Shown here: positions 25,001 to 34,646 of the stretch, piece by piece
Layout: every line of letters starts with the position of its first letter
Numbering within the stretch: the stretch's first letter is position 1
NCBI GenBank assembly: GCA_973895155.1
Contig: OZ316896.1
Coordinates: 21,700,001 to 21,764,000 of the forward strand
Source of the DNA: Marsupella aquatica
Lineage: Eukaryota; Marchantiophyta
Length of the DNA: 64,000 nucleotides
Direction: 5' to 3'
The notes under the pieces: generated by a model
What the model saw: only the letters and a program-made list of their open reading frames with translations
Database searches by the model: none
Told to the model about the DNA's origin: nothing
Made by a program: the position numbers and the translations under genes

Positions 25001-25722
25001 ATTATCATCAACATACAATTCCACTTCCTCCGCCATCCAGTTCGAACGCAAACTATAATCTTTGAAATTATAATTTCCAAAAACATCCCGTGCGGACGGC
25101 TCATCTAGTAAATCATGTGAAGAACATTCCTTAAATTCCAGATTACAAAACTGTCCAATCCTTCCTGAACGGTAACGGCTCCAGCGTGCGGAAAGGGTAA
25201 CCTCTCCATTCCTTGAACAACTTCACATATCTTCACACTAATCCTATCAGGGCCAAGTCTTTCATTGTGACAAGTCTCATCGGGATTCGTCTTGAATACA
25301 AATCCTCGACACACAATCTGATTTCCAATCGAGAGCTCCACTTCATCGCCATCTGTAATTGAGTCTCCCAAACTTCCCACCACAGATTTGTCAGGTAAGC
25401 AATTGGGAAATGAATCATTTGTAGAACATGTAGCATCCACTTGTGTCATCGCTGGAGTTGATTGTGACCTCAAATATGCGAAAGAGGCATCCCAAATAAT
25501 GCAGGAGTCTACAACATCAAAAAGTGTTCTGATCGGTGGCAACGGGAATGGAATTTCTCGAGATCCATAATAGCACCTCTCAATAAGAACTCCTATACGA
25601 TTAATACCCAAATCAACGTTACGCACTGAGTCACCGGGGTCAACCTTAAGGACTGTTCTAGAGGCAACTTCAACTCCGTCAAGTAAGAGGGAAACCTCGT
25701 CTCCTCGAAAGAATATCCCCAT
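22021..25722 (-). pseudogene. Transposase-like gene: three TNP1/EN-SPM-like repeats + DUF7869/DDE-like domain
   Basis: Nearly continuous leftward coding of about 1,220 residues. I start it at ATG 25722 (MGIFFRGDEVSLLLDG); an upstream exon is possible, since a splice-acceptor-like ACAACAG lies at about 25750. Three tandem domains of about 70 residues follow the pattern GDEVEL...LGPDRISVKI...LPFP...SFVIW (about 25701-25486, 25359-25130 and 25027-24815), like the TNP1/EN-SPM domain of CACTA elements. Next come Cys-containing and Lys/Arg-rich coiled stretches (to 23850). The long C-terminal region reads HDKMDQAKTWIP, LQMDNSWKDNKN and FLMVGHTHEDVDALFS, the conserved acidic blocks of DUF7869-type RNase-H-like transposases. 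Two single-base frame breaks are visible, near 25125 and 23848. No introns are needed otherwise. This copy is probably inactive unless the breaks are sequence errors. Homology is confident for the C-terminal part, moderate for the repeats. Confidence 0.75.
24737..24753. repeat. Element palindrome inside transposase coding sequence
   Basis: CTCTAGACGATCTCGAC is a copy of the element's palindrome lying in an open coding frame, where the complement encodes GRDRLEV. It shows the motif is not purely non-coding. The related peptide GRDDLEL arises at 32.0 kb on the other strand. Confidence 0.6.
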
Positions 25723-25757
25723 TTGGAAAAGATGTTCCAAACAGGAAGCTGTTGTAC

Positions 25758-26060
25758 CTCGAGATGATCTCGAGGTAAAGTGACTAGCAAAAACAAACCA
25801 ACAGAACTAGCAGTAACAGATTAAGAAGTCTTTAGCTCGAGACAATCTCGAGGTAAAGAATGGACCACAAAAACCATGAGATATAGATTAACAAAGTCTT
25901 CAGCTCGAGATGATCTCGAGGTAAAGAATGGACCACAAAAACCACGAGATATAGATTAACAAAGTCTTCAGCTCGACACGATCTCGAGGTAAAGAATGGA
26001 CCACAAAAACCACGAGATATAGATTAACAAAAGTTTTCAGCTCGAGACAATCCACATGAA
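25758..26060. repeat. 68-bp tandem array carrying the palindrome
   Basis: Units start AGCTCGAG(A/C)NNATCTCGAGGTAAAGAATGGACC and are spaced 68, 68 and 69 bases (landmarks 25834, 25902, 25970 and 26039); a diverged unit precedes at 25757. Each unit begins with one palindrome. The array lies directly upstream of the transposase reading frame, between the two divergent genes, where a promoter or transposase-binding array would be expected. Confidence 0.85.
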
Positions 26061-27201
26061 GAGGGAATTCAATACTTCCCACGATCAATAATCCACCCTA
26101 GAAGAAGAACTATGAAGTGCATAGAAACAACAGCTCATAATAACTCCTCAGAGAAGCATGAACTCACGCAAGAGAAGGAAAGATACTTAAATACTTGTGG
26201 ATTTAAAGGAGCTAGAAACAAAAATAGACAATTCCCAGGAAGATACCTAAAGCTCGAGACGATCTCGAGCCACAAATGACACTCTAATTGAAAAATATGT
26301 TGGAATGAATGAGGAGCTCTAGATGATCTAGAGGTAAAAGTTTGACATTGAAATACATAAAGTAGGCTTACAGAAGACTAATGAGAAATGAGAAATAGCT
26401 TCAAAAAAAAAAAAAAAGGTTCACAAATGGATTCTGAGTGGCAATGTTTTAAGCATAAATGGTTTGGTATTCTAAAAGGTATGGGTTCAATTATTTTAGA
26501 CCAACTTCATGGCTTCAAATGAGAATGTCTCCAAAACCAAATAAACAACTGAGAGAGAAAGGGATTCGAGAATAAATCTAGAGCCAGAGAACAGGGAGCG
26601 AGAGGTAGGGGCAGGAAGAGGGATAAGAGAGAGAATGAGGGGAGCAGGAAGCGAGCAATGAAACGATATCTGAAGAATGACCCGGTGGGGAGGAAAAACG
26701 AGCAATATATAAAATCCTACCTGACCAGACGGCTCTGTCAAACCAATGGCAGGGATGAACTAGCGGCAGGGTGAAGTACGGACCGCAATAATGACGGTAC
26801 GTGTGACAGCACCGTCATCATGACTCAACTCAAGATTCACTCCCACGCATGGGCGCGTGGCATCCTGCACGTGGCCGGGCATCAGTCGCCGGGCACCCCA
26901 GCCTGACTTAGGGCCGACTGAGCGGCTTATAGTCCACATTCGTAATGTCGCCACCCTCATTTGCACATTCGCCTCCCTGCCTACCTCCCCTCCGCGCCTC
27001 ACTCGCCTCTTGCTTACTGCCTCTAGATATTTCGTCGCTTTTGCCTCTAGATCATTATTTTTCCCTCGAGACTTGTTTAGGGTCAAGATCCCCTTTGAGC
27101 CTCGAGATATTTTATAGCCGTTTGGATCGGGATTTTCCTGTGAGCCTTGAGACAATATTTTTCTTATATCACCCAGATCTAGTATCCAGTATCCAGTAGC
27201 C
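26061..27201. promoter_or_regulatory. Divergent intergenic region of the large element
   Basis: About 1.1 kb between the leftward transposase gene and the rightward ParB-like gene. It holds palindromes at 26253-26269 (CTCGAGACGATCTCGAG) and 26317-26333 (CTCTAGATGATCTAGAG, with both arms changed in step), an A-run at 26404-26418, and the probable 5' UTR of the rightward gene. Frames at 26760-27250 on either strand lack recognisable features, and I do not call them. Confidence 0.5.
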
Positions 27202-27504
27202 ATGTCGATCGTTGTAGATTTCTCCAAGGACGACTTCGCCGAGTACGACACATCAACTGTAGCGATGGAGCTTCAGACCCTTCTAGATTCATCGCAGAAC
27301 ATCCACCGCACTATCAAACGTAATATATTATCTTTTCTCATTGTTAGATGGAGGTTTGGCTCGAGATCATCTCAAGCTTCAAATCATACTTGGTTTTTGA
27401 TCCACTTGAGGGTCGAGATCATCTCAAGCCGATTGATATTTTCTACATTACTTTGCTTCAAGAGGTGGCTTCGAAGTGAACAAGTTTATCGTTTGTAACT
27501 GAGA

Positions 27505-27531
27505 TTAGGCTCGAGATCGTCTCGAGCCTAA
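27505..27531. repeat. 27-base palindrome (13-bp arms would include flanking A/T)
   Basis: TTAGGCTCGAGA-TCG-TCTCGAGCCTAA: perfect 12-bp arms around a 3-base centre; one more flanking A/T pair also matches. It lies in the first intron of the ParB-like gene. Confidence 0.85.
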
Positions 27532-27689
27532 TATCCATAAAGTTAAGAGGTTTCTGTCATTTTCATATTGATGTATCTGTCAGATTGTTGTATTTGTCAT
27601 GCTGTATCTGTCAAATACTAACAGCATATCCAAAAGGGATTATGGAAAAGGCAGATTTAGATTCCTATTGAATATGTTGTTCGTATTTG

Positions 27690-28430
27690 ACGGATGTTTT
27701 ATTATTTCCGATGGAAAACAATATCCTTCAGAAACCAACATCATATCGAAAGTCGTCCAAGCTTGCTTCTGAAAACGACTTCTGTACTCTCCAACTTGTT
27801 CTGATCATGGAAATCATCCTGAGTTAGAGAGTTTTTGAAGCCTTTTCTAGAGGTAAAATTGGACAACTTTTGAGTATGTTGTTCGTATTTGATCGATCAT
27901 ATTTGAGAATCAATGTCTTCAGTGAAGAAACATGATAATGCAAAGATTTAGTTAACGGTGAACGAATGCCAACTATGAGTCTCTGTATTCTAACTTTTAG
28001 AGACTTGGGTCGAGATCATCTCGACCCAAGTATTAAAATATCCAATTCATCAACAATATACTAACTTTTTGCCTTGTCAGATTTTTTGCGTATGGAAGAC
28101 CACGTCTGTCGAAAACCAACATCCTATCAAAAGTCGACCAAGCTTGCTTCTGTCAACGACTTTTGTACTCTCCAACTCGTTCTGATCATGGAAATCATCC
28201 CGAGTTAGAGAGTTTTTGAAGCCGGTGTTAGACGTAAGCTTGGTCAACCTTTGAGTATGATGTTCGTATTCGATGGAGATTCTCATAATTGAGAATCGAT
28301 GTTTTCCTATGACGAAATATGATAATGCAGAGATTTAGATAACGTTGACTGTTTAGCCATGATTGACTCTTCCTGTATTCTATTTCTAAAGTATTGTTCA
28401 TGAATTTAGGGTCGAGATCATCTCGAGCTT
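27690..28430. repeat. Duplicated 380-400 base unit in intron 1, each ending in a palindrome
   Basis: The stretch from about 27700 to 28031 recurs at about 28090-28427. The landmark CTGATCATGGAAATCATCC sits at 27801 and 28182 (spacing 381). Each unit ends with a palindrome, at 28003-28031 (ACTTGGGTCGAGA, 3-base centre, exact complement) and 28411-28427. Similarity is high in the first half and patchy after. Confidence 0.8.
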
Positions 28431-30183
28431 CCATTGTATTCCATGGCTACTTGCCATCTGTAGATTGCAAAATACCCTCCAACTCGTTTCCATTGATGAT
28501 TGGGGTTCGAAAAGGTGATTGGTAGTTGGGTTTATGATATTTTAGAATCAATTCCTCCCCCCAAATACATCTAGCCATGAAACAACAGTTTTGTACTTAT
28601 TTGAGTTCAACTATGTTAATGGGTGAGGGAAGCTCGAGATCGTCTCGAGCCTCTTACCGGATTTCTCATTTCTGTGATTCTGACAATTGGTCTATTTTTC
28701 ATTTTTTCCAGGTGCAAAATTGGGATCGCCCAATTTGATTGTTGAAGATGAACATGCCCTTGAGGTTTTGTGCCCTGGACAAACTGATATAGGATTCTGT
28801 TGGGCCATTGAGCTAGCTGAAATTGAGGAGATGGAGGGGTCAGTTATTTGTTTGAAGACGCGGTCTCCATCTACCGAACCTCTAGTTTGCAGCTTACTTG
28901 GGCCTGTTGTTTCCATTGTCACAAGTAATGGTAAGGAGATGATCTTGACGGTGGAGAACCATGAGACTGGGAAATGGGCTCTCATTAGGCTTCACTCCAA
29001 GAACTACTCGTGCGATCTTAATATTGAACGTGCTGCTAGGAAACAACTGAGCGTGATACCAATGGGATTCTTCCCTGATGGATTTACTGCCAGTAATTTG
29101 TTGGAAGAGTCCAAAATGACTGGGGCAGATATAATTTTTGGATTCTTGTATTGCCGGAAATACGGTTTTGATCATGACAATGAATTCACGACTCCTTTCA
29201 CTTGGAAGGTTTTGAGAATAATGTCAGATTCCAAGGTGGGAGAGTTTCAATCCATTTCCCCTGATTTTGTTTTTGGAGCTGGTGAATTTGACGAGGAAGG
29301 GTGCAAGAAGTGGGTGTTGTCTCATCGGAGACAAACAGGTAAAGGGAAATCAGGAGCTGCAGGAGATAAGATGTCAGGCTCGGACAAGAAGAAGGTAAAG
29401 GTGGCGCAAAAGAGGAAAAGGGTTGAGAAACCTGAAAGCGGTTCGAAGAAGGCTCCGCCTAAGAAAAAGTCTGCTCCTGTAAAGGTAGATCTCATTCCGG
29501 CATCTTCTTCGGGTGTGATTGCACATACCGATGATGATGGCACTCCAGGAGATGCTCCGGGTGAAAAGAGCGTTAAAGAAGGAGCCGAAGTTCTTAAGGA
29601 GATTGAGGAGTATTACACATTTGGCATGAATGAAACTTTTGACATTCCTGTCACTAGTATAAATTCACCCTCTGCAGTTTTGGTATATAGGATGTTCAAT
29701 AAGGACCATGCCATGGAGATTGCAAAATCCATGGTTAGAAACCCTGGAATGGTACCAGCTGTGGCGGATTTAATTCCGTATTCAAGAGAGAGTTCGCAGT
29801 TGCTCCATTATGATAATACTCCTGAGGATCGAAAGGAGTTCGAGTGGGGTGTTAAGAATAAGAAGGTGCAATTCCTTGCAATTAGTGGACAACACTCGGC
29901 CAAGGCAGTAGTTTGGATCATTGGTTGGTCTAAGAGCGATGCAAAGTTGAAGGAGGTCGCCAAGAGTCTTCAGCTTCGAAAGTCACGAATTCTTTCGGAC
30001 AAAACTCCAAGAACAATACTTGCTCAACACTCACAAAGGGCAAATGCAGTTAACAAGACGATGGAGTATGAGTCCTATTTTCTTGATACTATGGTCCATG
30101 CCCGTCGACAGTTTGACGAGTGTGGCCGTCCCGAGAGACCCGTGATTGGGTCCAATAGACTAACGGATCATCAAAAGTTCCAG

Positions 30184-30313
30184 GTATATTCGAACTCAAA
30201 TCCACTTCTAGCTTGAGATTGTCTCGAGCCTCGAGGTCAAGTTTTTGTATTCAAGTCTTTTTCAATAAATTTCAACATAGTTTCTTCTACCTCTAGATCG
30301 TCTCGAGCCTCAG
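30184..30313 (+). other. Second intron of the ParB-like gene with two palindromes
   Basis: GT at 30184 and AG at 30312-30313, 130 bases. It contains palindromes at 30212-30228 and 30291-30307, the second ending only about six bases before the acceptor AG. I chose this acceptor, not CAG at 30336-30338, because it keeps the downstream frame (FFIVIFGSGFHGFGQNNDW) in phase. Confidence 0.6.
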
Positions 30314-32661
30314 TTTTTCATTGTTATCTTTGGATCAGGATTTCATGGCTTTGGCCAAAATAACGACTGGAAAATCCGACCTGAGGAATATTTTTTGGTT
30401 GTTGTTTTTGGAAGAGAAACTGTTCCAGTCTTGGAGACTAATGTGCATCGATTGGGTCAAGGGGCTGATGGACTTGGTGAGTTAGGTTCAAAAACGAATG
30501 GGAAAAGCCGGACAACCAAAATGATTACACCGGCATTGTTTAGATGCTTTGAAGGGGACCTCAGTAGTGAGGACATTCTAAAGGTGTTCACCGCCGTTCA
30601 TCATCAGAAGGTTCTATTGAAGAAAGACCCGACGAACAAATCTGATGTTCAATCAATGAGTGACATGGCCCATATGTTTAAAGTCATGACAAAGCTAAAG
30701 GCAAAAATTGTGGAGTACTATGTTTTAAAGTATCCCGAACATTTTTCCGATTCACTTACTTGGTTTGAGCTAACTCAATTTTTGCCAACATTTTTAGATC
30801 ACGGTGAATTGCCGAAACTGAGACAGCTCGCTAGTGAGGTTTGGCTGTCCAATCTCCTAAAGAGAAATAGGGCCAAAGAACCATTTCCGCAAAGTCTCAT
30901 TGTGAGCTTGAGCAGATATACTACAAGACGTTTGGTGGGACTCCTGCTATGGTGGATACTCCTTATCGCAGTTTTTTAAGCGATAATCTTATGAGGACGA
31001 TGAAGCCGGAATCAGTTGGACCCTTTCATAATACGTGCGCACTTGCCGTTGTCGACTTTGGTCGTATTCGACAACGTCAATGGACAGATGCTGAGATTTT
31101 TGTCTTGTTGGAATATTGTCTGGAGATGTCTAACTCAACCGAGTTTTTGGAAATCATTTTTGTTCGTCAAGGCCCTTTAATAGGCCAGATTCAGAGTGCC
31201 TTCGAGAAGTTCCGTCGTGAGAAGAAAGTCCACACTAAGCTCGAGTACGGTAGTTACTACCGTGAAGATGTACCCAAGGAGGAAGGTGACTTTCTCATAG
31301 GAGCACGGGACACTATCATTTTTGGGGGAGTTTGTTGTGACGAAGAGCCTGACTGGTCCCAAATTTTCTTCGACGATTTTTATGCGTTCTGGAATTACAG
31401 TGCTAAGTACGACAAAGACTTCACCGTCTTACCGATGAGGTCTTCCGCTGGGAAACGCAAGGATCAACAAAGAGGGAAAGAGAAGCAGGATGAAGTTGGA
31501 GTTGATGTCGAAGTATTGGAGAAGATGGCCCCGTCTTATGAGATGGTCGGTAGGAGAGGGGGCTTTGTAAACCCCAGAGCTAAACCTATACGAATGACAA
31601 AGCGTCTTGTTGATTATTTCTCCAGCACTAGTCACACAGTGCTTGACTTCTTCTCCAAAGGGCAGACCCTCAAAGCTTGCGTCATTGTTGGTCGGGATTG
31701 TTTTGTTTATTCTGACACAGCTCAAGAGATGGAATTCATCGAAGCTTATGCGCGGCTCCTCCATGACAACCGCCATGTTTTATATATTCCACCCCCAGAG
31801 TCGTTGCCATCTGAGGCCATTGAAGCCAGTCCCCTTACTGTTTTGGAAGAAGTGGCCTCGGATCCAGCTCCAGTTGAGGCGAGTGTTACCGAGGAAGTTT
31901 TTGCGGAGAATTTGGAGCATCGCAAAACAGAGGGCCCCAAAATCCCAAGCTACATGGAAGAGGAGGGTGAAATATTGCCCGAATTTAATGAGGTAAATGA
32001 TGGTCGAGATGATCTCGAGCTTCCTGGTGTACCTTCTTCGGTGGACGCGTTTCATGTAGAGGATGCACAACATGAGCAGCAGTCTTCAAACTTGGATGTT
32101 GGTTGGGAAACCACCTTGCAGGACGCTGCCAGCCACCCAATTCCTAGCCCACCTTGACTCGATGAGATCCTTTCAACCAAGAAAGCTTGTTGCTCCCCTG
32201 CCACAACTCCCCCTCAGGACGAGGCAGGTGCATCGTCCTCTCCCTTGGACCAAATGTTTTGCGCTTCAGAGGATAAGCTTGTTTTCACATATTCTTCTAC
32301 TGGAAGCCCCGTAATTCTCCCTTTTGTTAGGAAACCTGGTGTTGAAATCGGTAGAACTGGCTACAAATCTCTCAAAGCTAATGCTACTCATTATGTGTGG
32401 ATTCATGGTCCATCAAAAGGAGAACAAGTCAATGTAGATCAGGCTGAGAAGATTATGCGTTCCAGGGATTATAGGAAAAATAAGTTTAAATTAGTGCCAG
32501 TTTGGTCTGAGCCAGCTCTTGTTGAAACGCTTCCTGGAGGGATCAATTTGGACATCCAAAACCAATTAGGAGATAACCTTCTAGATGAATTTGGGTCTTT
32601 CAGCAAGTGACGTTGAAACCCAAGCTACCTTCAGTCCTCAAATTCAGCCATCTAAATTATT

Positions 32662-33780
32662 ATGTCTACCTTCACAGAGATAGGCGGGCCATTACCAGTT
32701 GTGGATTGCGTCGACAATAGTCTCCGAAGCTTTCCACATTCTTTGACATCTGCCCTTCAGCCAATTGCAGGTTTGTCGCGCACTGTTGTTCATTTACTTT
32801 TCATGCTCGAGATCATCTCTAGCCTACCTTTATTCTGTCTCACACAATTCTAATATAGGTGTCTCTTGTTTGCAGGACCCTTGCCTCCACTTCACGGTCC
32901 AATCAGACGGAAGCTATTGATTCTTGACCTCAACAAAATGTGTTGGGATTCTGTTAGAACTCCGAGTCCTGGACCGCGCCGAAGTGCCACAAGTGTCAAG
33001 GCTGTTCATTGGGGGAGACGTGGAGGATTTAACTTTATGTATGTTGAGGGTCCCCATCTTCACGAGTTCTTAATCGCAGCTTTTGCTATATTTGATGTTG
33101 CCATCTGGACTTGTGCAAGAAAGCCTAGGGCAAATGAAATGATTCATTTGATCTTCACTCAAGAAGAGCAGGAGCAATTCAAGTTTATTCTGACGCAAGA
33201 AGATACATTTGACATTGGAATCCAGAGGCCTGACGTCACCGAAGGAAAGGCAAATATTCTTTTGAAGGATTTGAGGGTTGTTTGGAAACGTTATGGTTTA
33301 TTATACGATGAGACTAATACACTCCTCCTTGATGACTCTCCAATGAAGGCGTTTGCAAATCCAGAGAATTGTGGATTGTTCCCTTCTTCATTTTCGCATC
33401 ACTCCACGGATGATACTTTCTTTCCCGAAATACTGTGGCCTCTGCTGAGGAAATTGTATCATGCCTTCAATCTTCAACACTACCTATTTATCAATCAACC
33501 AAAGTGGTCTATGATCAATGTTTTATCGGATAGGGATCAACAGGTTGCCATTTATGCTCTGTTGTCGGAGAGGTGGGGTAGTATGGTATGGGTTCCCAAT
33601 GTTATCCATACAGTCTTGGATGTTACAGCGGACGAAATTCCCTGGGATATCAAGAATGAAGTGCAACAATTGCCACCAATTGAGGAATTGACGGAGGAGG
33701 CGATCGAGGACCTTATAAGGATATTAATTGGGGATCAGTATACAGGACCCTATAGAGACAATCATCTGGCATTTGTTTAG
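32662..33780 (+). CDS. NIF/FCP1-like HAD-family protein (two exons)
   Basis: Exons 32662-32770 and 32876-33780 join in phase 1 to about 337 residues. Residues about 45-215 match the NLI-interacting-factor (FCP1/SCP-like) phosphatase fold: RRKLLILDLNKMCWD (motif I), a central HEFLIAAFAIFDVAIWTCARK (motif II, W-T/S plus downstream Arg/Lys), NILLKDLRVVWKRY and NTLLLDDSPMKAFANPENC (motif III with the acidic pair). Family enzymes remove phosphate from Ser/Thr, for example in the RNA polymerase II tail. Motif I has DLN where active enzymes have DxDx(T/V): the first Asp is kept but the second, the general acid, is Asn, as in many plant NIF-like proteins, so activity is doubtful. The intron holds a palindrome (32806-32822), tying the gene to its neighbours. 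It starts 51 bases after the preceding stop and might be joined to that gene by splicing. The reading frame is intact. Confidence 0.78.
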
Positions 33781-34320
33781 GAAGTTCTGAGGACTAGAGA
33801 CCTCACGACTAAGTTTTGGAATAGAAATCCTCTGGATTTCTGCAATCGCGATATGAAATATGACCCGTCAGGGTCTAGATTTAATTGCTCAAATGAATTT
33901 TGCGAGGAGGAGGATCATGAGATTTGGGTCTAGATGATCTCGACCCTACACCAAACACTGATTATTAGTTAGGGGTATATGTTTGCAGGAAAGCGTGAAG
34001 CTTACCGTAACATCCATTTGGGTCTAAATGTTCTCGACCCTCTACTGAAGAAATAGGGTTTTACTTATAGATATATACTCATAAAAAGGTTAGTCTATTC
34101 GGGGCTTAACCCTGTACAGAAAGAATAGTAAGTTAAAGATATACATTCAACAACGGGTCAGAATTATGTGAACCCTCCATTTGGGTCGAGATGGTCACCA
34201 TATAGATTTTTACAGATATGCATTCAACAACCGGTCAGAACCATCTGGACCCTACATAGGGGTCAACGTGATCTCGACCCTGTAAAAATAGGTTTTATAA
34301 TTTTATAATACATCACTTGT
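33781..34320. other. 3' flank with degenerate GGGTC...GACCC palindromes
   Basis: Non-coding after the NIF-like stop. It contains palindromes with GGGTC/GACCC arms at 33926-33946 and 34020-34040, then decayed forms (CGGGTCAGAATTATGTGAACCC, CCGGTCAGAACCATCTGGACCC) to about 34285. The gradual decay suggests that these are older copies. Confidence 0.6.
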
Positions 34321-34448
34321 TTTCCTGGAGTTCCGTGTTCATGACCCTTGGTTAGAGTGTGTCATTTTTAATGTTATCATTTGAATTTATTGTATTGTCA
34401 AACTAATATTCTAATATTGTCTTATTCTGTATTTTTATCTGTTTATAT

Positions 34449-34495
34449 TTATAATTAATAATATTTATAATTAATAATATTTATAATTAATAACT
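34449..34495. repeat. 17-base AT tandem repeat, about three copies
   Basis: TTTATAATTAATAATA repeats three times with period about 17. It is a simple AT-rich array near the right end of the element. Confidence 0.8.
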
Positions 34496-34544
34496 TAGTT
34501 ATTTAATAATTTGAGCATTACAATTGTAAATTTAGACTTTAAAA

Positions 34545-34615
34545 AGTGTACATTTGGCCACGAAAATGTATGATTTTGGGGACAAAGTTATAGAATTTTG
34601 GGGTGTAAAATAATA
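34545..34615. repeat. Right subterminal repeats
   Basis: Words like GTACATTTGGCCACGAAAATGTATGATTTTGGGGACAAAG match the left subterminal repeats in the same orientation rather than inverted. They lie just inside the right inverted repeat. Confidence 0.55.
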
Positions 34616-34646
34616 GATTTAAACGTCAACTTTTGGACTAGAGAAA

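Larger units (their letters stand above)
27202..32610 (+). pseudogene. Long element protein: ParB-like fold and degenerate methyltransferase-like motif
   Basis: Exons by splice signs and phase: 27202-27319, 28712-30183, 30314-31992 and 32218-32610 (about 1,200 residues). The last join (GAG|gtaaat...cctcag|GAC, 225 bases) removes an in-frame TGA at 32155. Residues about 245-300 are Lys-rich and look like a nuclear localisation signal (KKKVKVAQKRKRVEK). Residues about 345-440 run from FDIPVTSINS through DHAMEIAKSMVRNPG to FLAISGQHSAKAV, resembling the ParB/sulfiredoxin-like fold (start strand, helix, then [IV]xGxHRxxA). Near the C-terminus, HTVLDFFSKGQTLKACVIVGRDCFVYSD resembles the VLDxFxGxGT...GRxxxGxE motif of amino-methyltransferases. 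The expected DPPY box is not seen; VVDFGRIRQRQW lies where it might be. The frame shifts by one base between about 30870 and 30976 without a usable intron, so the copy may be broken. Domain calls rest on motif reading only. Confidence 0.55.
25758..34290. repeat. Palindrome family, core CTCGAGATNRTCTCGAG, about 20 copies
   Basis: Clear copies begin at 25758, 25836, 25904, 25972, 26253, 26317, 27360, 27412, 27510, 28003, 28411, 28633, 30212, 30291, 32003, 32806, 33928 and 34020. One more lies at 24737 and degenerate ones at about 34150-34285. The centre is three bases (TGA, TCA, TCG or ACG-like) and almost every copy contains one GATC. The family is dense here and I did not find it elsewhere in the window. 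Most copies lie in introns or between genes. At some sites the flanks extend the arms (TTAGG/CCTAA; ACTTGGG/CCCAAGT; GGG/CCC), with different arm sequences that still pair. Confidence 0.85.

Noticed and set aside
26760-27251. A 163-residue frame on the - strand and overlapping + frames
   Set aside because: They overlap the start region of the rightward gene, show no motif, and lie in GC-richer 5' UTR-like DNA.
30477-30485. Splice donor GTGAGT at 30477 ending an exon that starts at 30339
   Set aside because: The frame after it could only continue with a nine-base intron. The alternative acceptor at 30312-30313 gives one long in-phase exon.
30902-30980. A short intron to explain the frame change in the ParB-like gene
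   Set aside because: No GT-AG pair in 30870-30995 of usable length restores the phase; candidates of the right phase were only 11-26 bases.
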